A stretch of 64,000 nucleotides of DNA from Akkermansiaceae bacterium (GCA_015062005.1 SUVL01000002.1:62001-126000); one strand, 5' to 3'. Positions 16,515 through 25,252 are shown, counted from the first letter of the stretch. The notes: generated by a model from the sequence alone, not told the origin. Translations and numbers: made by a program.

Positions 16515-16624
16515 GGGTGCGTTGTAGCAACGGCAACCTGCTTGGCCCCATGACTACCCGGAGTGCGAACGGTTCATTCCCCTGAAAAGGAGAACCGGCC
16601 GGGTGGAAAGAAAGGCGCGCACCG
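16515..16624 (+). ncRNA. Candidate structured RNA or mreB leader element
   Basis: The predicted transcript begins GGGTGCG, and GGTGCG (16516-16521) pairs with CGCACC (16618-16623), closing an RNA of about 108 nt. Inside are a nested stem ACCCGG/CCGGGT (16556-16561 with 16599-16604) continued by CGGTTC/GAACCG (16570-16575 with 16592-16597), and a small hairpin GTTG-TAG-CAAC (16521-16531). It does not match the SRP, RNase P, tmRNA or riboswitch consensus motifs that I know; a 6S-type RNA is not excluded. No terminator separates it from mreB, so it may be a cis leader. Confidence 0.5.
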
Positions 16625-16652
16625 TATCCCCCCACTTCAATTTTAATTTTTC

Positions 16653-17672
16653 ATGATGCAAATTTTCAAAAAAATCGCCCGGCTCTTCTCGTACGACATC
16701 GGGATAGACCTGGGCACAGCCAATACGCTGGTCTACATTAAGGACCAGGGCATTGTGCTGCGCGAGCCTTCCGTTGTCGCCATGAAGGGCGACAAGGTGA
16801 AGGCCGTGGGCGAGGAAGCCAAGCGCATGGTGGGCCGCACGCCCGGCAGCGTGGTAGCCATCCGCCCGCTCAAGGAAGGCGTCATTGCCGATTTCGAGGT
16901 AGCACACAACATGCTGCGCTACTTTATCAAACGCGCCTGCCAGAGCCGCAGCATCCGCGGGCCGCGTATCCTCATCGCCCACCCCTCCGGTATCACCGAA
17001 GTGGAGCGCCACGCCATCGAAGAATCCGCCTATGAAGCGGGTGCCATCAGGGTTCAGCTCATTGAGGAGCCCATGGCGGCCGCCATCGGCGTAGGTCTTC
17101 CCGTAACCGAGCCTGTGGGCAGCATGATTGTCGACATCGGCGGCGGCACCACGGAAGTGGCCATTATTTCCCTTTCCGGCATCGTATACAGCCAATCTGA
17201 GAAGTGCGGCGGCGATGCCCTGGATGAAACCATCACCCGCCACATGCTGGCCGCCCACAACCTGCTGGTAGGCCCGCGCACGGCGGAGGATATCAAAATC
17301 CGAGTCGGCTCCGCTCACCCGCTGCAGCAGGAACTGCAGATGGAGGTAAAGGGCCGCGACCGCGGCACCGGCCTGCCCAAGACCGTTACCGTGCGCTCCG
17401 AAGAAATTCGTGAAGCACTACAAGATAAGCTGGATGTCATCGTAAGCGCCATCCGCCAGACCCTGGATCACTGTCCGCCTGAACTGGCCAGTGACTTGTA
17501 CGACCGCGGCATCACCGTGGCCGGCGGCGGCGCCTTGCTGCGTGGGCTGAGTGACCTGCTGCATGAGCAGACAGGCCTGCCCATCATGATTTCTGAGGAC
17601 CCGCTGAGTGCTGTGGCAGAAGGCACCGGCAAGTACCTTCAGGAAAACGATGATGTGTTTGATGAGGAGTAA
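16653..17672 (+). CDS. mreB: Rod-shape-determining actin homologue MreB
   Basis: A 339-residue MreB. It has an N-terminal amphipathic segment (MMQIFKKIARLFSYD), phosphate-1 motif DIGIDLGTANT, connect-1 'GRTPGSVVAIRPLKEGVIADF', the adenosine-side 'EEPMAAAIG', phosphate-2 VDIGGGTTEVAI and late VAGGGALLRGL. MreB filaments guide peptidoglycan elongation at the inner membrane. mreC/mreD are not adjacent. Two ATGs in tandem (16653, 16656); no Shine-Dalgarno precedes either, only an A/T-rich stretch. Expression probably comes from the strong promoter at 16480 through a structured leader. Confidence 0.96.
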   Translation: MMQIFKKIARLFSYDIGIDLGTANTLVYIKDQGIVLREPSVVAMKGDKVKAVGEEAKRMVGRTPGSVVAIRPLKEGVIADFEVAHNMLRYFIKRACQSRSIRGPRILIAHPSGITEVERHAIEESAYEAGAIRVQLIEEPMAAAIGVGLPVTEPVGSMIVDIGGGTTEVAIISLSGIVYSQSEKCGGDALDETITRHMLAAHNLLVGPRTAEDIKIRVGSAHPLQQELQMEVKGRDRGTGLPKTVTVRSEEIREALQDKLDVIVSAIRQTLDHCPPELASDLYDRGITVAGGGALLRGLSDLLHEQTGLPIMISEDPLSAVAEGTGKYLQENDDVFDEE

Positions 17673-17863
17673 GCAGAACCGCTAGAACCTAACGGCCAAG
17701 CTGCTCTACGCCCTTCAGCCCCCCCACCGGCCCGGCACCGCACCACTTGCGGGGCCGCAGCACGGTTTGATGCCGAAGCGCCACCAGCAGTTGCTCTCTC
17801 CCCCGTTTCACCAGGTAAAAATAACTCCAACCTCAACCTAAAACTTTGTCTTTTATTTCCAAA

Positions 17864-19459
17864 ATGATTAACACTGTTAAACACTTCCTCGGGTTCGGCC
17901 AATGCAACCCGAGGGAGGGCACCACCATCGTCATCAACTCAGAAAAACTGGAACGCCGCGTCGCATTGCTCGAGGACGGCGTGCTGGAGGAATACAGCAT
18001 TGAGCGTGAGGGCGAAGACAATATCGTAGGCGGCATCTTCAAGGGCCGCGTCAAGAATATCGAGCCAGGACTCAAGGCCATGTTCGTGGACATCGGCTAC
18101 GAGAAAAATGCCTTCCTGCACTTCTGGGATGCCCTGCCCCTGGCGCTTGATTCCTCACTGGAAGAGATTCAGAAAGAAGGCCGCCCCCGCAAGAAGCAGA
18201 AGAAAATTACCAGCAAGGATATTCCGGATATCTACCCCATCGGCTCCGAAATCATGGTGCAGGTGACCAAGGGTCCCATCTCTTCCAAGGGGCCGCGCGT
18301 GACCACCAATATCTCCCTGGCCGGGCGCTACATCGTGCTCATGCCCTTCACAGACCAGTTCGGTATCTCCCGCAAGATTGATGACCCCAAGGAACGCCAG
18401 CGCCTGCGCCAGATTGTTCAGAAGCTCAACGTGCCGGAGGGTATGGGCATCATCATGCGCACGGTGGCCCAGGGGCAGCGATTCCGCCATTTTGTGCGCG
18501 ACCTCGCCATGCTGCTGACCCAGTGGCGCGAGGTTGAAGAAAAGTTCGCCACCAACCCGGCGCCCATGTGCGTGTACCGCGAGCCGGATCTCATTGAGCG
18601 CACGGCGCGTGACTTCCTCACGGACAATGTGGACAACATCGTGTGCGATAATCTGGAGACCACCCAGCGCATGCAGGAGATTGCCGGCAAGATTTCCCGC
18701 CGCTCCAAGCGCCACATCCAATACCACCAGTACCGCCAGCCCATCTTCGAGGAACTGGGAATTGAAAAGCAGATTAATGAGGCCTTCCAGCGCCAGGTGC
18801 TGCTGCCCTGCGGCGGCTACCTCGTGATTGATGAGACGGAGGCTCTCATCGCCATCGATATCAACACCGGCCGCAACAAGGGCAACAAGGATCTGGACAA
18901 GACTATCCTGGAGACCAACCTGGAATCCGCCCGCGAAATTGCCCGCCAGCTGCGCCTGCGCAACATCGGTGGCCTGGTGGTGGTGGACTTCATCGATATG
19001 CGCCACCGCAAGGACCAGATGGCGGTGTACAAGGCCATGAAGGACGCCCTGAAGCGCGACAAGGCCAAGACCCAGGTGATGCAGATTACCCCCATCGGCC
19101 TCATGGAGATGACCCGCCAGCGCATCAACGAATCTCTGCTGGACTACGTGAACGACCACTGCCCGTACTGCCACGGCCGAGGCCGCGTGAAGAGCGTGAT
19201 GACCATGAGCGTGGAGATTCAGCGCCAGCTGAAGGCAACCATCATGCGCTACCGCGACAACGTGGGCGATATGATTGTGGTGGTGAACAGCGATGTGCTC
19301 AGCCGCTTCAAGAATGAGGACGCGAAGCTCCTCATGGAGCTGGAGCGCCAGTGCGCCGGCCGCCTCATCTTCCGCAGTGATCCCTCCATCCACCGAGAGG
19401 CCTTCGCCATCCTGAACCCGGCGAACAACAACAAGCCGCTGTTCCAGGTGAATATGTAA
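17864..19459 (+). CDS. Ribonuclease E/G family protein
   Basis: A 531-residue endoribonuclease. It has an S1-like region (IVGGIFKGRVKNIEPGLKAMFVDIGYEKNAFLHF), then the catalytic domain with the two metal-binding Asp motifs ALIAIDINTGRN and VVVDFIDM, and the zinc-link CPYCHGRGRV near residue 435. There is no long C-terminal degradosome scaffold, so it is closer to RNase G in layout. It cleaves single-stranded RNA in rRNA maturation and mRNA decay. ATG at 17864 is preferred to the TTG 18 nt upstream. A roughly 190-nt gene-free, C-rich leader precedes it; RNase E autoregulates through its leader in E. coli. Confidence 0.93.
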   Translation: MINTVKHFLGFGQCNPREGTTIVINSEKLERRVALLEDGVLEEYSIEREGEDNIVGGIFKGRVKNIEPGLKAMFVDIGYEKNAFLHFWDALPLALDSSLEEIQKEGRPRKKQKKITSKDIPDIYPIGSEIMVQVTKGPISSKGPRVTTNISLAGRYIVLMPFTDQFGISRKIDDPKERQRLRQIVQKLNVPEGMGIIMRTVAQGQRFRHFVRDLAMLLTQWREVEEKFATNPAPMCVYREPDLIERTARDFLTDNVDNIVCDNLETTQRMQEIAGKISRRSKRHIQYHQYRQPIFEELGIEKQINEAFQRQVLLPCGGYLVIDETEALIAIDINTGRNKGNKDLDKTILETNLESAREIARQLRLRNIGGLVVVDFIDMRHRKDQMAVYKAMKDALKRDKAKTQVMQITPIGLMEMTRQRINESLLDYVNDHCPYCHGRGRVKSVMTMSVEIQRQLKATIMRYRDNVGDMIVVVNSDVLSRFKNEDAKLLMELERQCAGRLIFRSDPSIHREAFAILNPANNNKPLFQVNM

Positions 19460-19472
19460 GCAATTTACTCCA

Positions 19473-19507
19473 CGGCGCGTTTCCACCACGGAAACGCGCC
19501 GTTTTTG
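19473..19507 (+). terminator. Rho-independent terminator after the RNase E/G gene
   Basis: Stem CGGCGCGTTTCC (19473-19484) and its exact complement (19490-19501), followed by five T. Confidence 0.9.
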
Positions 19508-19521
19508 TCTGCACATTTTCC

Positions 19522-19550
19522 TTGATTTCACTCTAGCTTTCCGCTAGAAT
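19522..19550 (+). promoter_or_regulatory. Sigma70-type promoter of fabG with an internal inverted repeat
   Basis: TTGATT (19522-19527), 17-nt spacer, TAGAAT (19545-19550); the ATG is 9 nt downstream. The inverted repeat TCTAGC-ttttcc-type spacer-GCTAGA (19532-19537 and 19543-19548) covers the spacer and -10, a possible operator. Confidence 0.6.
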
Positions 19551-19559
19551 GCAATCACT

Positions 19560-20306
19560 ATGAACAAACTTGCAGGTAGAACAGCAGTTGTAACCGGCGC
19601 CGGCCGCGGCATTGGCCAGGCGATTGCCCGCAGCTTTGCGGCTGAAGGGGCCAAGGTCATCCTCATTTCCCGCAACCCCGCCTCCTGCGGCAGCGCAGCA
19701 GAGGCCATCAACGCCGAATTCCCTGACAGCTGCAAGGCTTTCCCCTGCGATGTGGCCGATGCCGCCGCCGTAGAGGCCTGCATCAAGGAAATCCAGGCTG
19801 AGTACCCCGCCATCGATATTCTGGTGAACAACGCCGGCATCACCAAGGACGGTCTGCTCATGCGCATGAAGGAAAGCGACTGGGACGCCGTGCTCACCAC
19901 CAATCTCAAGAGCGTGTTCCTTTTTGTAAAGGCCCTGCAGCGCACCCTCATGAAGAGCCCCGCCGGCCGCATCATCAACATCTCCTCCATCGTAGGTATG
20001 ACCGGCAACGTAGGCCAGAGCAACTACTCCGCCTCCAAGGCCGGCGTCATCGGCTTCACCAAGTCCATGGCCCAGGAAATCGCCAGCCGCAAGGTCACGG
20101 TGAATGCCATCGCCCCCGGCTTCATCGCCACGGACATGACCGATGCCATCCCCGAAAAAGCCCGCGAGGCCCTGCTCTCCCGCATCCCCCTGGCCGACCT
20201 CGGCAAGCCCGAGGATATCGCCAACGCGGCCCTCTTCCTCGCCTCCGATGACGCCCGCTACATCACCGGCCAGGTCATCGTGGTCGATGGAGGCATGACG
20301 ATGTAA
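19560..20306 (+). CDS. fabG: 3-oxoacyl-[acyl-carrier-protein] reductase
   Basis: A 248-residue short-chain dehydrogenase. NADPH-binding motif VTGAGRGIGQAIA at residues 11-23, the N-N-A-G motif at about 88, catalytic Ser in NISSIVG, and the Y-x-x-x-K pair in SNYSASKAG near 154-158. The ending PEDIANAALFLASDDARYITGQVIVVDGGMTM is typical of FabG. The enzyme reduces 3-ketoacyl-ACP in fatty-acid elongation. It is not beside acpP or fabD/fabF, but the length and the IVVDGGM end favour FabG over other SDRs. It has its own promoter and terminator. Confidence 0.9.
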   Translation: MNKLAGRTAVVTGAGRGIGQAIARSFAAEGAKVILISRNPASCGSAAEAINAEFPDSCKAFPCDVADAAAVEACIKEIQAEYPAIDILVNNAGITKDGLLMRMKESDWDAVLTTNLKSVFLFVKALQRTLMKSPAGRIINISSIVGMTGNVGQSNYSASKAGVIGFTKSMAQEIASRKVTVNAIAPGFIATDMTDAIPEKAREALLSRIPLADLGKPEDIANAALFLASDDARYITGQVIVVDGGMTM

Positions 20307-20324
20307 GCATTTTTACTCCACTCC

Positions 20325-20358
20325 AAGCCCGGAGACTCATTGTCTCCGGGCTTTTTTA
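20325..20358 (+). terminator. Rho-independent terminator after fabG
   Basis: 12-bp perfect stem AAGCCCGGAGAC (20325-20336) with GTCTCCGGGCTT (20342-20353), followed by a T-run. Confidence 0.9.
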
Positions 20359-20387
20359 TTGACCGCGAAGCTCATGCCTGCTAGACT
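20359..20387 (+). promoter_or_regulatory. Sigma70-type promoter of the glycosyltransferase operon
   Basis: TTGACC (20359-20364), 17-nt spacer, TAGACT (20382-20387). The ATG at 20400 is 12 nt downstream. Confidence 0.6.
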
Positions 20388-20399
20388 GTGTGCGTTCCC

Positions 20400-21638
20400 A
20401 TGGAAAACAAGCGACTCAAGGTACTGCTTGGCTGCTATGCCTGTGATCCCGGTTATGGTTCAGAACCGGGGATGGGTTGGAATTTCGTGAGCAATATTGC
20501 GAAGCATCATGACGTGCACGCAATCGTCGAAGAAGGTGAATTCAAAGAAACTCTCACCCAATTTGCCGCAGAACATCCCGAAGCAGTGAAGAACATCACC
20601 TTCCACTTTGTACGCCGAACCCACCATGAAACACTGCGGAAGTTCTGGCCGCCCAGCTACTACTGGTTCTACCGGGTCTGGCACCGCAAAGCATACCAGT
20701 ATGCAAAATTGCTGGATGCCAAGGAAGATTTCGACATCGTCCACCAAGTGACCATTTCCGGATTCCGCGAACCTGGCTTCCTCTGGAAACTGGGCAAACC
20801 CTTCATCTGGGGGCCGTTGGGCGGCTTCACCGATACCCCTTGGTGCCTGCTCAGCAACCTGGGGCCATTGGGCGCCCTGCACTTCGGAATTCGCAACATC
20901 ATCAACGGCATCCAGAAACGCTGGGGATTCTCAGCCCGCGCCGCAGCCAAACATTCAGCCGCCATTCTGACCAGCACCACCAAGGCAGTAGATGAAATCA
21001 AACGCTTCTGGAACCGTGATGCCGTGCTCATGAACGAAGTGGGACTGGAAACCGGTCACGAGCAATTCTACAGCCCGCCACACGAACCGGGAACCCCGCT
21101 GCGCATCTGCTGGGCTGGCGAGCACATCCCCCGCAAAGCGCTCGATATCCTTCTGCAAGCCCTGCCCCTGTGCAAGCAAAGAATGGAGCTCCACGTGCTC
21201 AGCAAGGGCCCGCGCATGAAGGACTGGAAACGACTGGCTCACCGGCTCGGGCTGGATGACGTGGTAACATTCCACGGTTTTGTGCCGCGGGAAGAGGCAT
21301 TCCGCATCATGAGCAGCAGCCACGTGTTCTGCATCACCAGCGTGCGCGAGGATACGTCCACCGTGGTCTTTGAAGCCTTCCGCTATGGTCTGCCCATCAT
21401 TGCTTTGGATCATTGCGGCTTCTCAACCGTGATTGATGAGACCAGCGGCATCAAAATCCCCATCAATTCCCAGAAACAGGTCATTGCAGACTACGCCCGC
21501 CACCTGGACGACCTGGCTACCCATGAAGACAAGCGCCAGCGGCTCTCACAAGGAGCACTTGCCCGCTGTCAGAAGTTCACATGGGAGGCTAAAATGAAAG
21601 TTATAAATGAGCTTTACGCCAACGTCATCAAACCATAA
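20400..21638 (+). CDS. Glycosyltransferase, family 4 type (GT-B fold)
   Basis: A 412-residue cytoplasmic glycosyltransferase. It opens MENKRLKVLLGCYACDPGYGSEPGMGWNF, typical of GT4 enzymes that begin with a G-S-E-P acceptor loop. The donor-binding half has 'LRICWAGEHIPRKALDILLQAL', 'FHGFVPREEAFRIMSSSHVFCITSVREDTSTVVFEAFRYGLPIIALDHCG', with the E-x7-E element in the D-T-S-T-V-V-F-E-A-F-R-Y-G-L-P region. Donor and acceptor are unknown. I use the ATG at 20400; a GTG 12 nt upstream would fall at the predicted transcription start. The next gene's ATG abuts its stop (TAAATG), so it is co-transcribed with the acyltransferase. Confidence 0.88.
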   Translation: MENKRLKVLLGCYACDPGYGSEPGMGWNFVSNIAKHHDVHAIVEEGEFKETLTQFAAEHPEAVKNITFHFVRRTHHETLRKFWPPSYYWFYRVWHRKAYQYAKLLDAKEDFDIVHQVTISGFREPGFLWKLGKPFIWGPLGGFTDTPWCLLSNLGPLGALHFGIRNIINGIQKRWGFSARAAAKHSAAILTSTTKAVDEIKRFWNRDAVLMNEVGLETGHEQFYSPPHEPGTPLRICWAGEHIPRKALDILLQALPLCKQRMELHVLSKGPRMKDWKRLAHRLGLDDVVTFHGFVPREEAFRIMSSSHVFCITSVREDTSTVVFEAFRYGLPIIALDHCGFSTVIDETSGIKIPINSQKQVIADYARHLDDLATHEDKRQRLSQGALARCQKFTWEAKMKVINELYANVIKP

Positions 21639-22625
21639 ATGAGTCAATCCGGCAGAGACGCATTCTGGGATAACACCCGGGCCGTGCTCATGTGGTTCGT
21701 TGTCCTGGGGCATACCATTCAACATTTCGTCGGGGCTGGCTTTTTCAGCCACCCGCTTTTCAAGGCCATATACCTGTTTCACATTCCGCTTTTCTTTTTC
21801 ATCAGTGGCTATTTTGCCCTCCCCAGCATCCGGAAACACCGGTTTACCGGACTGAAAAAAATGACATTCCGTCTCCTGTCGCCCATATTTACAATAGGCT
21901 CATTGCAACTGATACTCCTGCTCTGCCAGGAAAATACCCTCACCCTGAGCTCTGTATGGAAATGCTATGTCTGCCTTTGGTTTCTCTGGAGCCTTTTTGA
22001 ATGCCAGTTCTGCGCCTACCTGCTGCTGGCGACCCGGATTCTGATTCTCAGACTCGGGGCGTTGTGTTTGCCCCTGATCCTCTGCCTGATTGCCCCGAAA
22101 TACATTCCCTATGCCGATTATCTCGGGCTGGCATGGCCCTGCTTCATAGTGGGTATGTTTGCCCGTCACAAAGGCTTCTCCCGTCTCCGCATCACCAGGC
22201 ACTGGTACTGGGCCACGCCCGCAGCTATATTGTGTTTCCTCCTGTTCCAGAACGACTGGTATGTCTACACTTGCCCGCTCTCCCTTTCTCTCGATTCCAT
22301 TGGCGTAGCTCTTTTCCGACTCGTTGCAGCATTGACCACTGGCTGCGTCTTTCTGGCCCTGATGAATCAATGCGCCGACAAGTTACACATGGCCACCATC
22401 GGCACCGCGACCCTGGGGATATACATCGTTCAGAGCGTGTTATTTAAAATCATTTCTCACCTGCATCTGCCTGCTTATCTTTCTCAAACGTGGGCAATAC
22501 TAGCAGCGTCACTGGCCATTTTTTACCTTTCGTACCTCACATATGCACTCACAAAGAAAGTGCCGATTGTTGGTACTCTGGCATACGGAACCGCCCCGTC
22601 CATCCATACAAAACGAGTTCAATGA
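21639..22625 (+). CDS. Acyltransferase 3 family membrane protein
   Basis: A 328-residue polytopic membrane protein with about ten hydrophobic segments. Its start, RDAFWDNTRAVLMWFVVLGHTIQHFVG, contains the R-x-x-x...H pattern of the Acyltransferase_3/OatA-NodX family, where the His in helix 1 is essential. Members O-acetylate or O-succinylate sugars of surface polysaccharides. It is translationally coupled to the preceding glycosyltransferase, and convergent with a GT2 gene, so modification of an exported glycan is the likely job. Confidence 0.85.
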   Translation: MSQSGRDAFWDNTRAVLMWFVVLGHTIQHFVGAGFFSHPLFKAIYLFHIPLFFFISGYFALPSIRKHRFTGLKKMTFRLLSPIFTIGSLQLILLLCQENTLTLSSVWKCYVCLWFLWSLFECQFCAYLLLATRILILRLGALCLPLILCLIAPKYIPYADYLGLAWPCFIVGMFARHKGFSRLRITRHWYWATPAAILCFLLFQNDWYVYTCPLSLSLDSIGVALFRLVAALTTGCVFLALMNQCADKLHMATIGTATLGIYIVQSVLFKIISHLHLPAYLSQTWAILAASLAIFYLSYLTYALTKKVPIVGTLAYGTAPSIHTKRVQ

Positions 22626-22643
22626 TAATTTCCGCCCGAGCCC

Positions 22644-23537
22644 TCAATCAATTTCATTTGATACAGTGCGCATTCCCCACCGAGCTGTCGGCCTTTTAAT
22701 TATCCGTTCGCTTCGCTCCTCGCCATGTGACATATAGACGGCATACGACCGAGGCTGTTCACACCGGATATCGGTAAACCTCCGCAATATGTTATTGAAA
22801 CGGTATGCTATACCATGCCGACGCGAAACATACCACGGCAACGCCTTCATCTCAGCATCCCATTCCCTCTGAGAACGCTCTGTCCATGCCAGATTTCCAC
22901 CCGTTACTGTAAAAATACTCGTCACCAACTCTGGTTGCACGCATATGCAGGGCGCGTTCTCCACTATTGCACGGTAAAACACCAGATCTGCGAGTGCTTT
23001 ATAGCTTATGTCAAAGCGTATCCCATGCCGAAGAAACGCCTCGGCCTTGTGAAAACAGGAACAGGTAATGATTTCGCAAACCGTCTGGCTGCGCCAGCAG
23101 GACGGCATCACCGGACGCCGGTGGCAGATATAACGACTATCTGCATCCACAATTATGTAGGTTCCCAATACGATTTCTGCCTCACAATGCGCCTCAAATG
23201 CCTCTGAAACGCCTTTCAAAGCCCCGGGCAGGTATTGTTCATCACTATTGAGATGAGCCGTTACTGCGGCGTCTGGCGGCATTTTTCCCCATGCCTTGTT
23301 GATGGCATCATACATGCCGTCATCCCTGGTGCTTTCAAATGTGAATGTATATCCGGAAGTATCGGCGTGAGCCTGCTGCCACTCTGCCAACCACTCAGGA
23401 GTACCATCCGTAGAGGCGCCGTCCTGAACATGGTGGTGCACCTCCACTCCCTCCCCGGTCTGATCTGCAACGGAGCGGATGCAACGCTGCAACCAGGAAA
23501 GAGAATTGAAGGTAGGTGTGACGATGTAAAACTTCAT
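22644..23537 (-). CDS. Glycosyltransferase family 2
   Basis: A 297-residue GT-A glycosyltransferase. MKFYIVTPTFNSLSWLQRCIRSVADQ is the nucleotide-sugar strand-loop; H-V-Q-D-G-A-S-T-D-G-T follows, then the DXD-equivalent in AHLNSDEQYLPGALK near residue 95. The pattern (WxxxxD of 'SDEGMYDAINKGW' type, here SRDDGMYDAINKAW) matches WcaA/colanic-type GT2 proteins. C-terminal residues after about 265 are charged and variable. The gene is convergent with the acyltransferase, 18 nt apart, and completes a three-gene glycan patch. Confidence 0.9.
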   Translation of the reverse strand: MKFYIVTPTFNSLSWLQRCIRSVADQTGEGVEVHHHVQDGASTDGTPEWLAEWQQAHADTSGYTFTFESTRDDGMYDAINKAWGKMPPDAAVTAHLNSDEQYLPGALKGVSEAFEAHCEAEIVLGTYIIVDADSRYICHRRPVMPSCWRSQTVCEIITCSCFHKAEAFLRHGIRFDISYKALADLVFYRAIVENAPCICVQPELVTSIFTVTGGNLAWTERSQREWDAEMKALPWYVSRRHGIAYRFNNILRRFTDIRCEQPRSYAVYMSHGEERSERIIKRPTARWGMRTVSNEID

Positions 23538-23547
23538 GTTCAGGTCT

Positions 23548-23576
23548 ATGCTATAACAGTTTAATCAGATGAGCAA
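23548..23576 (-). promoter_or_regulatory. Sigma70-type promoter of the GT2 gene
   Basis: Minus strand TTGCTC (23571-23576), 17-nt spacer, TAGCAT (23548-23553), 10 nt to the ATG at 23537. Confidence 0.45.
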
Positions 23577-23581
23577 GCAAT

Positions 23582-25141
23582 TTACATTGCATCGTGCATG
23601 GAAATGTATCTCTGCCGCGGGCTGTTGGGCTTGTCCGGAATCAGGGGACGGAGCTTCCCCGCTTTCACCAAATCTCCGATATATAAGTTTACGGTACGGG
23701 TCTGTCTCGTCACTCCTATGTGCTCCATAATCTCCATGCTGCTCCGGGGTTCGGAACAGAACTGCACTACAGCCTTCTGTTTGGCTGCTACATCAGACCT
23801 GTTTGTTCGTTTTTCTTTGTTCGCGAACAAAGCCTTATTTCTCTTTGTTTGCTTTTGATGTATTTCCCACGCATATAGCGCAGTCTCTTCATTTTCTTTT
23901 ACCATGTTCACCCCGAAATCGTCATCCGTACGTTCGCGCCAGATGACCACCCTAAACTCTTCTGCCTGTATGAATTCCGGCGAATCCAAACCATGATTCA
24001 GACACTTCTCAAATATGTCTGAGGTTCCAGTTCCCATTTCTTCGATATAACCGGCCAGATAAGCAGGATGCGCAAGTATGGGGTTAACGGGTATTGATGA
24101 ATGCATGCAGCGGAGTTTATCCAGACTGACACCATAGGGGAGTCTTCCAGGATTCCAGACTTCCAGGCGGTCTTTAAACAGTCTGACTTCAACGCTTCCG
24201 TTATGGGCATAATCACGGTGTACCACGGCATTCACAATGGCTTCAGTAACCGCTTCGCGGGGAATTTCGCATGTGACATCGGCCGTATTACTGTATGTGC
24301 GCGTTCCAACATGCACATTAATGCGGGACATCACAAAGTCTACCGCCTTATCTATCATTTCAAAGATTGTTCCATTAAATTTGTAATGTGAGAGCAAGGG
24401 TTTGGTGACAGTTGTGCTGTAGAACTGAGCACACTTGATGCTTGATGTCGGAAAAAATTCCTGTGGTCTTTTGCCGAACAATAGTATAGCTGAGTTTGTA
24501 AGCTTTCCTGTATCCGTCATTAAGCGCAAATGCGTCAGGATTGTAGGAATTCCTGCCGTGATTGGGATAGGGAACCCCCGGTGTGCTTTTGCTAACATCA
24601 CAAATTGAGCTACCTTTTCCGGGTCTATATCATTGAGGGTGGCGCCATGGCAAAAAGATGCGTCGAAGGGCAGTTTCCGAATATAGTCCTGCTCTTCCAG
24701 ATAGCGCACGAGTGATTCATAAACTGAGGCTCGTAGCTCGTCATAATCAGAAAATGATTTACGAACTACGCTTTGTTCGGCTTTGGCAATAAGTTGTGCC
24801 TGCTTGGGATGGCGTTTTTTGCGTCCATGTAATCGCGTGATGAAAACAAGCCTGTGTTTACATTCTGCGGTGGCAAGGTCATATTCGCGTTCGGTGGGGG
24901 ATATGCCTTCGGCGTCTTCATAGCCGTATCTGCTTCCGAACAAACCAAGGTAGATATCACATTCGGCTACCTGTCTTAAATAAACGGCCTGGGCCGATTT
25001 TGCCCCAGCAGGTTCATTTTCAAAGATGAAAGGTATAAAAAAACGCCCCAGCAATGCATCCGACTGAATATAGTCGAACAGTTTCCTGCGTTCTTCGGCA
25101 AATTCTGCCTGTACACTGCTGATAAAGATTTTGATGCTCAT
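23582..25141 (-). CDS. DUF4062 / RecG-like ATP-binding / winged-helix protein
   Basis: A 519-residue three-part protein. Residues 1-95 are a DUF4062 domain (MSIKIFISSVQAEFAEERRKLFDYI... GLFGSRYGYEDAEGISPTEREYDLA), a TIR/DUF-like alpha-beta module found in signalling and defence proteins. Residues about 160-400 match the AlbA_2/HATPase_c_4 type region of 'RecG-like' regulators (GHKL motif EIPREAVTEAIVNAVVHRDYAHNGSVEV and 'EEMGTGTSDI'). The last 80 residues form a winged helix (SMEIMEHIGVTRQTRTVNLYIGDLVKAGKLRPL). A Shine-Dalgarno GGAAGG precedes the ATG. Likely a sensor-type transcription regulator or stand-alone defence factor; no partner gene is adjacent. Confidence 0.8.
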   Translation of the reverse strand: MSIKIFISSVQAEFAEERRKLFDYIQSDALLGRFFIPFIFENEPAGAKSAQAVYLRQVAECDIYLGLFGSRYGYEDAEGISPTEREYDLATAECKHRLVFITRLHGRKKRHPKQAQLIAKAEQSVVRKSFSDYDELRASVYESLVRYLEEQDYIRKLPFDASFCHGATLNDIDPEKVAQFVMLAKAHRGFPIPITAGIPTILTHLRLMTDTGKLTNSAILLFGKRPQEFFPTSSIKCAQFYSTTVTKPLLSHYKFNGTIFEMIDKAVDFVMSRINVHVGTRTYSNTADVTCEIPREAVTEAIVNAVVHRDYAHNGSVEVRLFKDRLEVWNPGRLPYGVSLDKLRCMHSSIPVNPILAHPAYLAGYIEEMGTGTSDIFEKCLNHGLDSPEFIQAEEFRVVIWRERTDDDFGVNMVKENEETALYAWEIHQKQTKRNKALFANKEKRTNRSDVAAKQKAVVQFCSEPRSSMEIMEHIGVTRQTRTVNLYIGDLVKAGKLRPLIPDKPNSPRQRYISMHDAM

Positions 25142-25151
25142 AGGAACCTTC

Positions 25152-25194
25152 CTTTGTTCGCATTCACTTTAACACAAACAAAGCTTTTTGTCAA
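25152..25194 (-). promoter_or_regulatory. Promoter and probable operator of the DUF4062 gene
   Basis: Minus strand TTGACA (25189-25194), 17-nt spacer, TAAAGT (25166-25171). An inverted repeat CTTTGTT (25152-25158) / AACAAAG (25177-25183) straddles the -10. The same half-sites form a perfect 18-bp palindrome inside the gene at 23815-23832 (CTTTGTTCGCGAACAAAG), suggesting autoregulation by the winged-helix protein. Confidence 0.6.
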
Positions 25195-25220
25195 CTTTAT
25201 TTGCGTTTTTTATCGAATAA

Positions 25221-25252
25221 AGAACCGCCGGGACGTTTTTATCCCGGCGGTC
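25221..25252 (-). terminator. Terminator of the sdhCAB operon
   Basis: 10-bp perfect stem ACCGCCGGGA (25224-25233) and complement (25242-25251), followed on the minus strand by TCTTTATT. Confidence 0.75.

Noticed and set aside
16515..16624. SRP RNA (ffs) upstream of mreB
   Set aside because: The conserved GGAAG-type tetraloop and AGCAG internal loop are missing.
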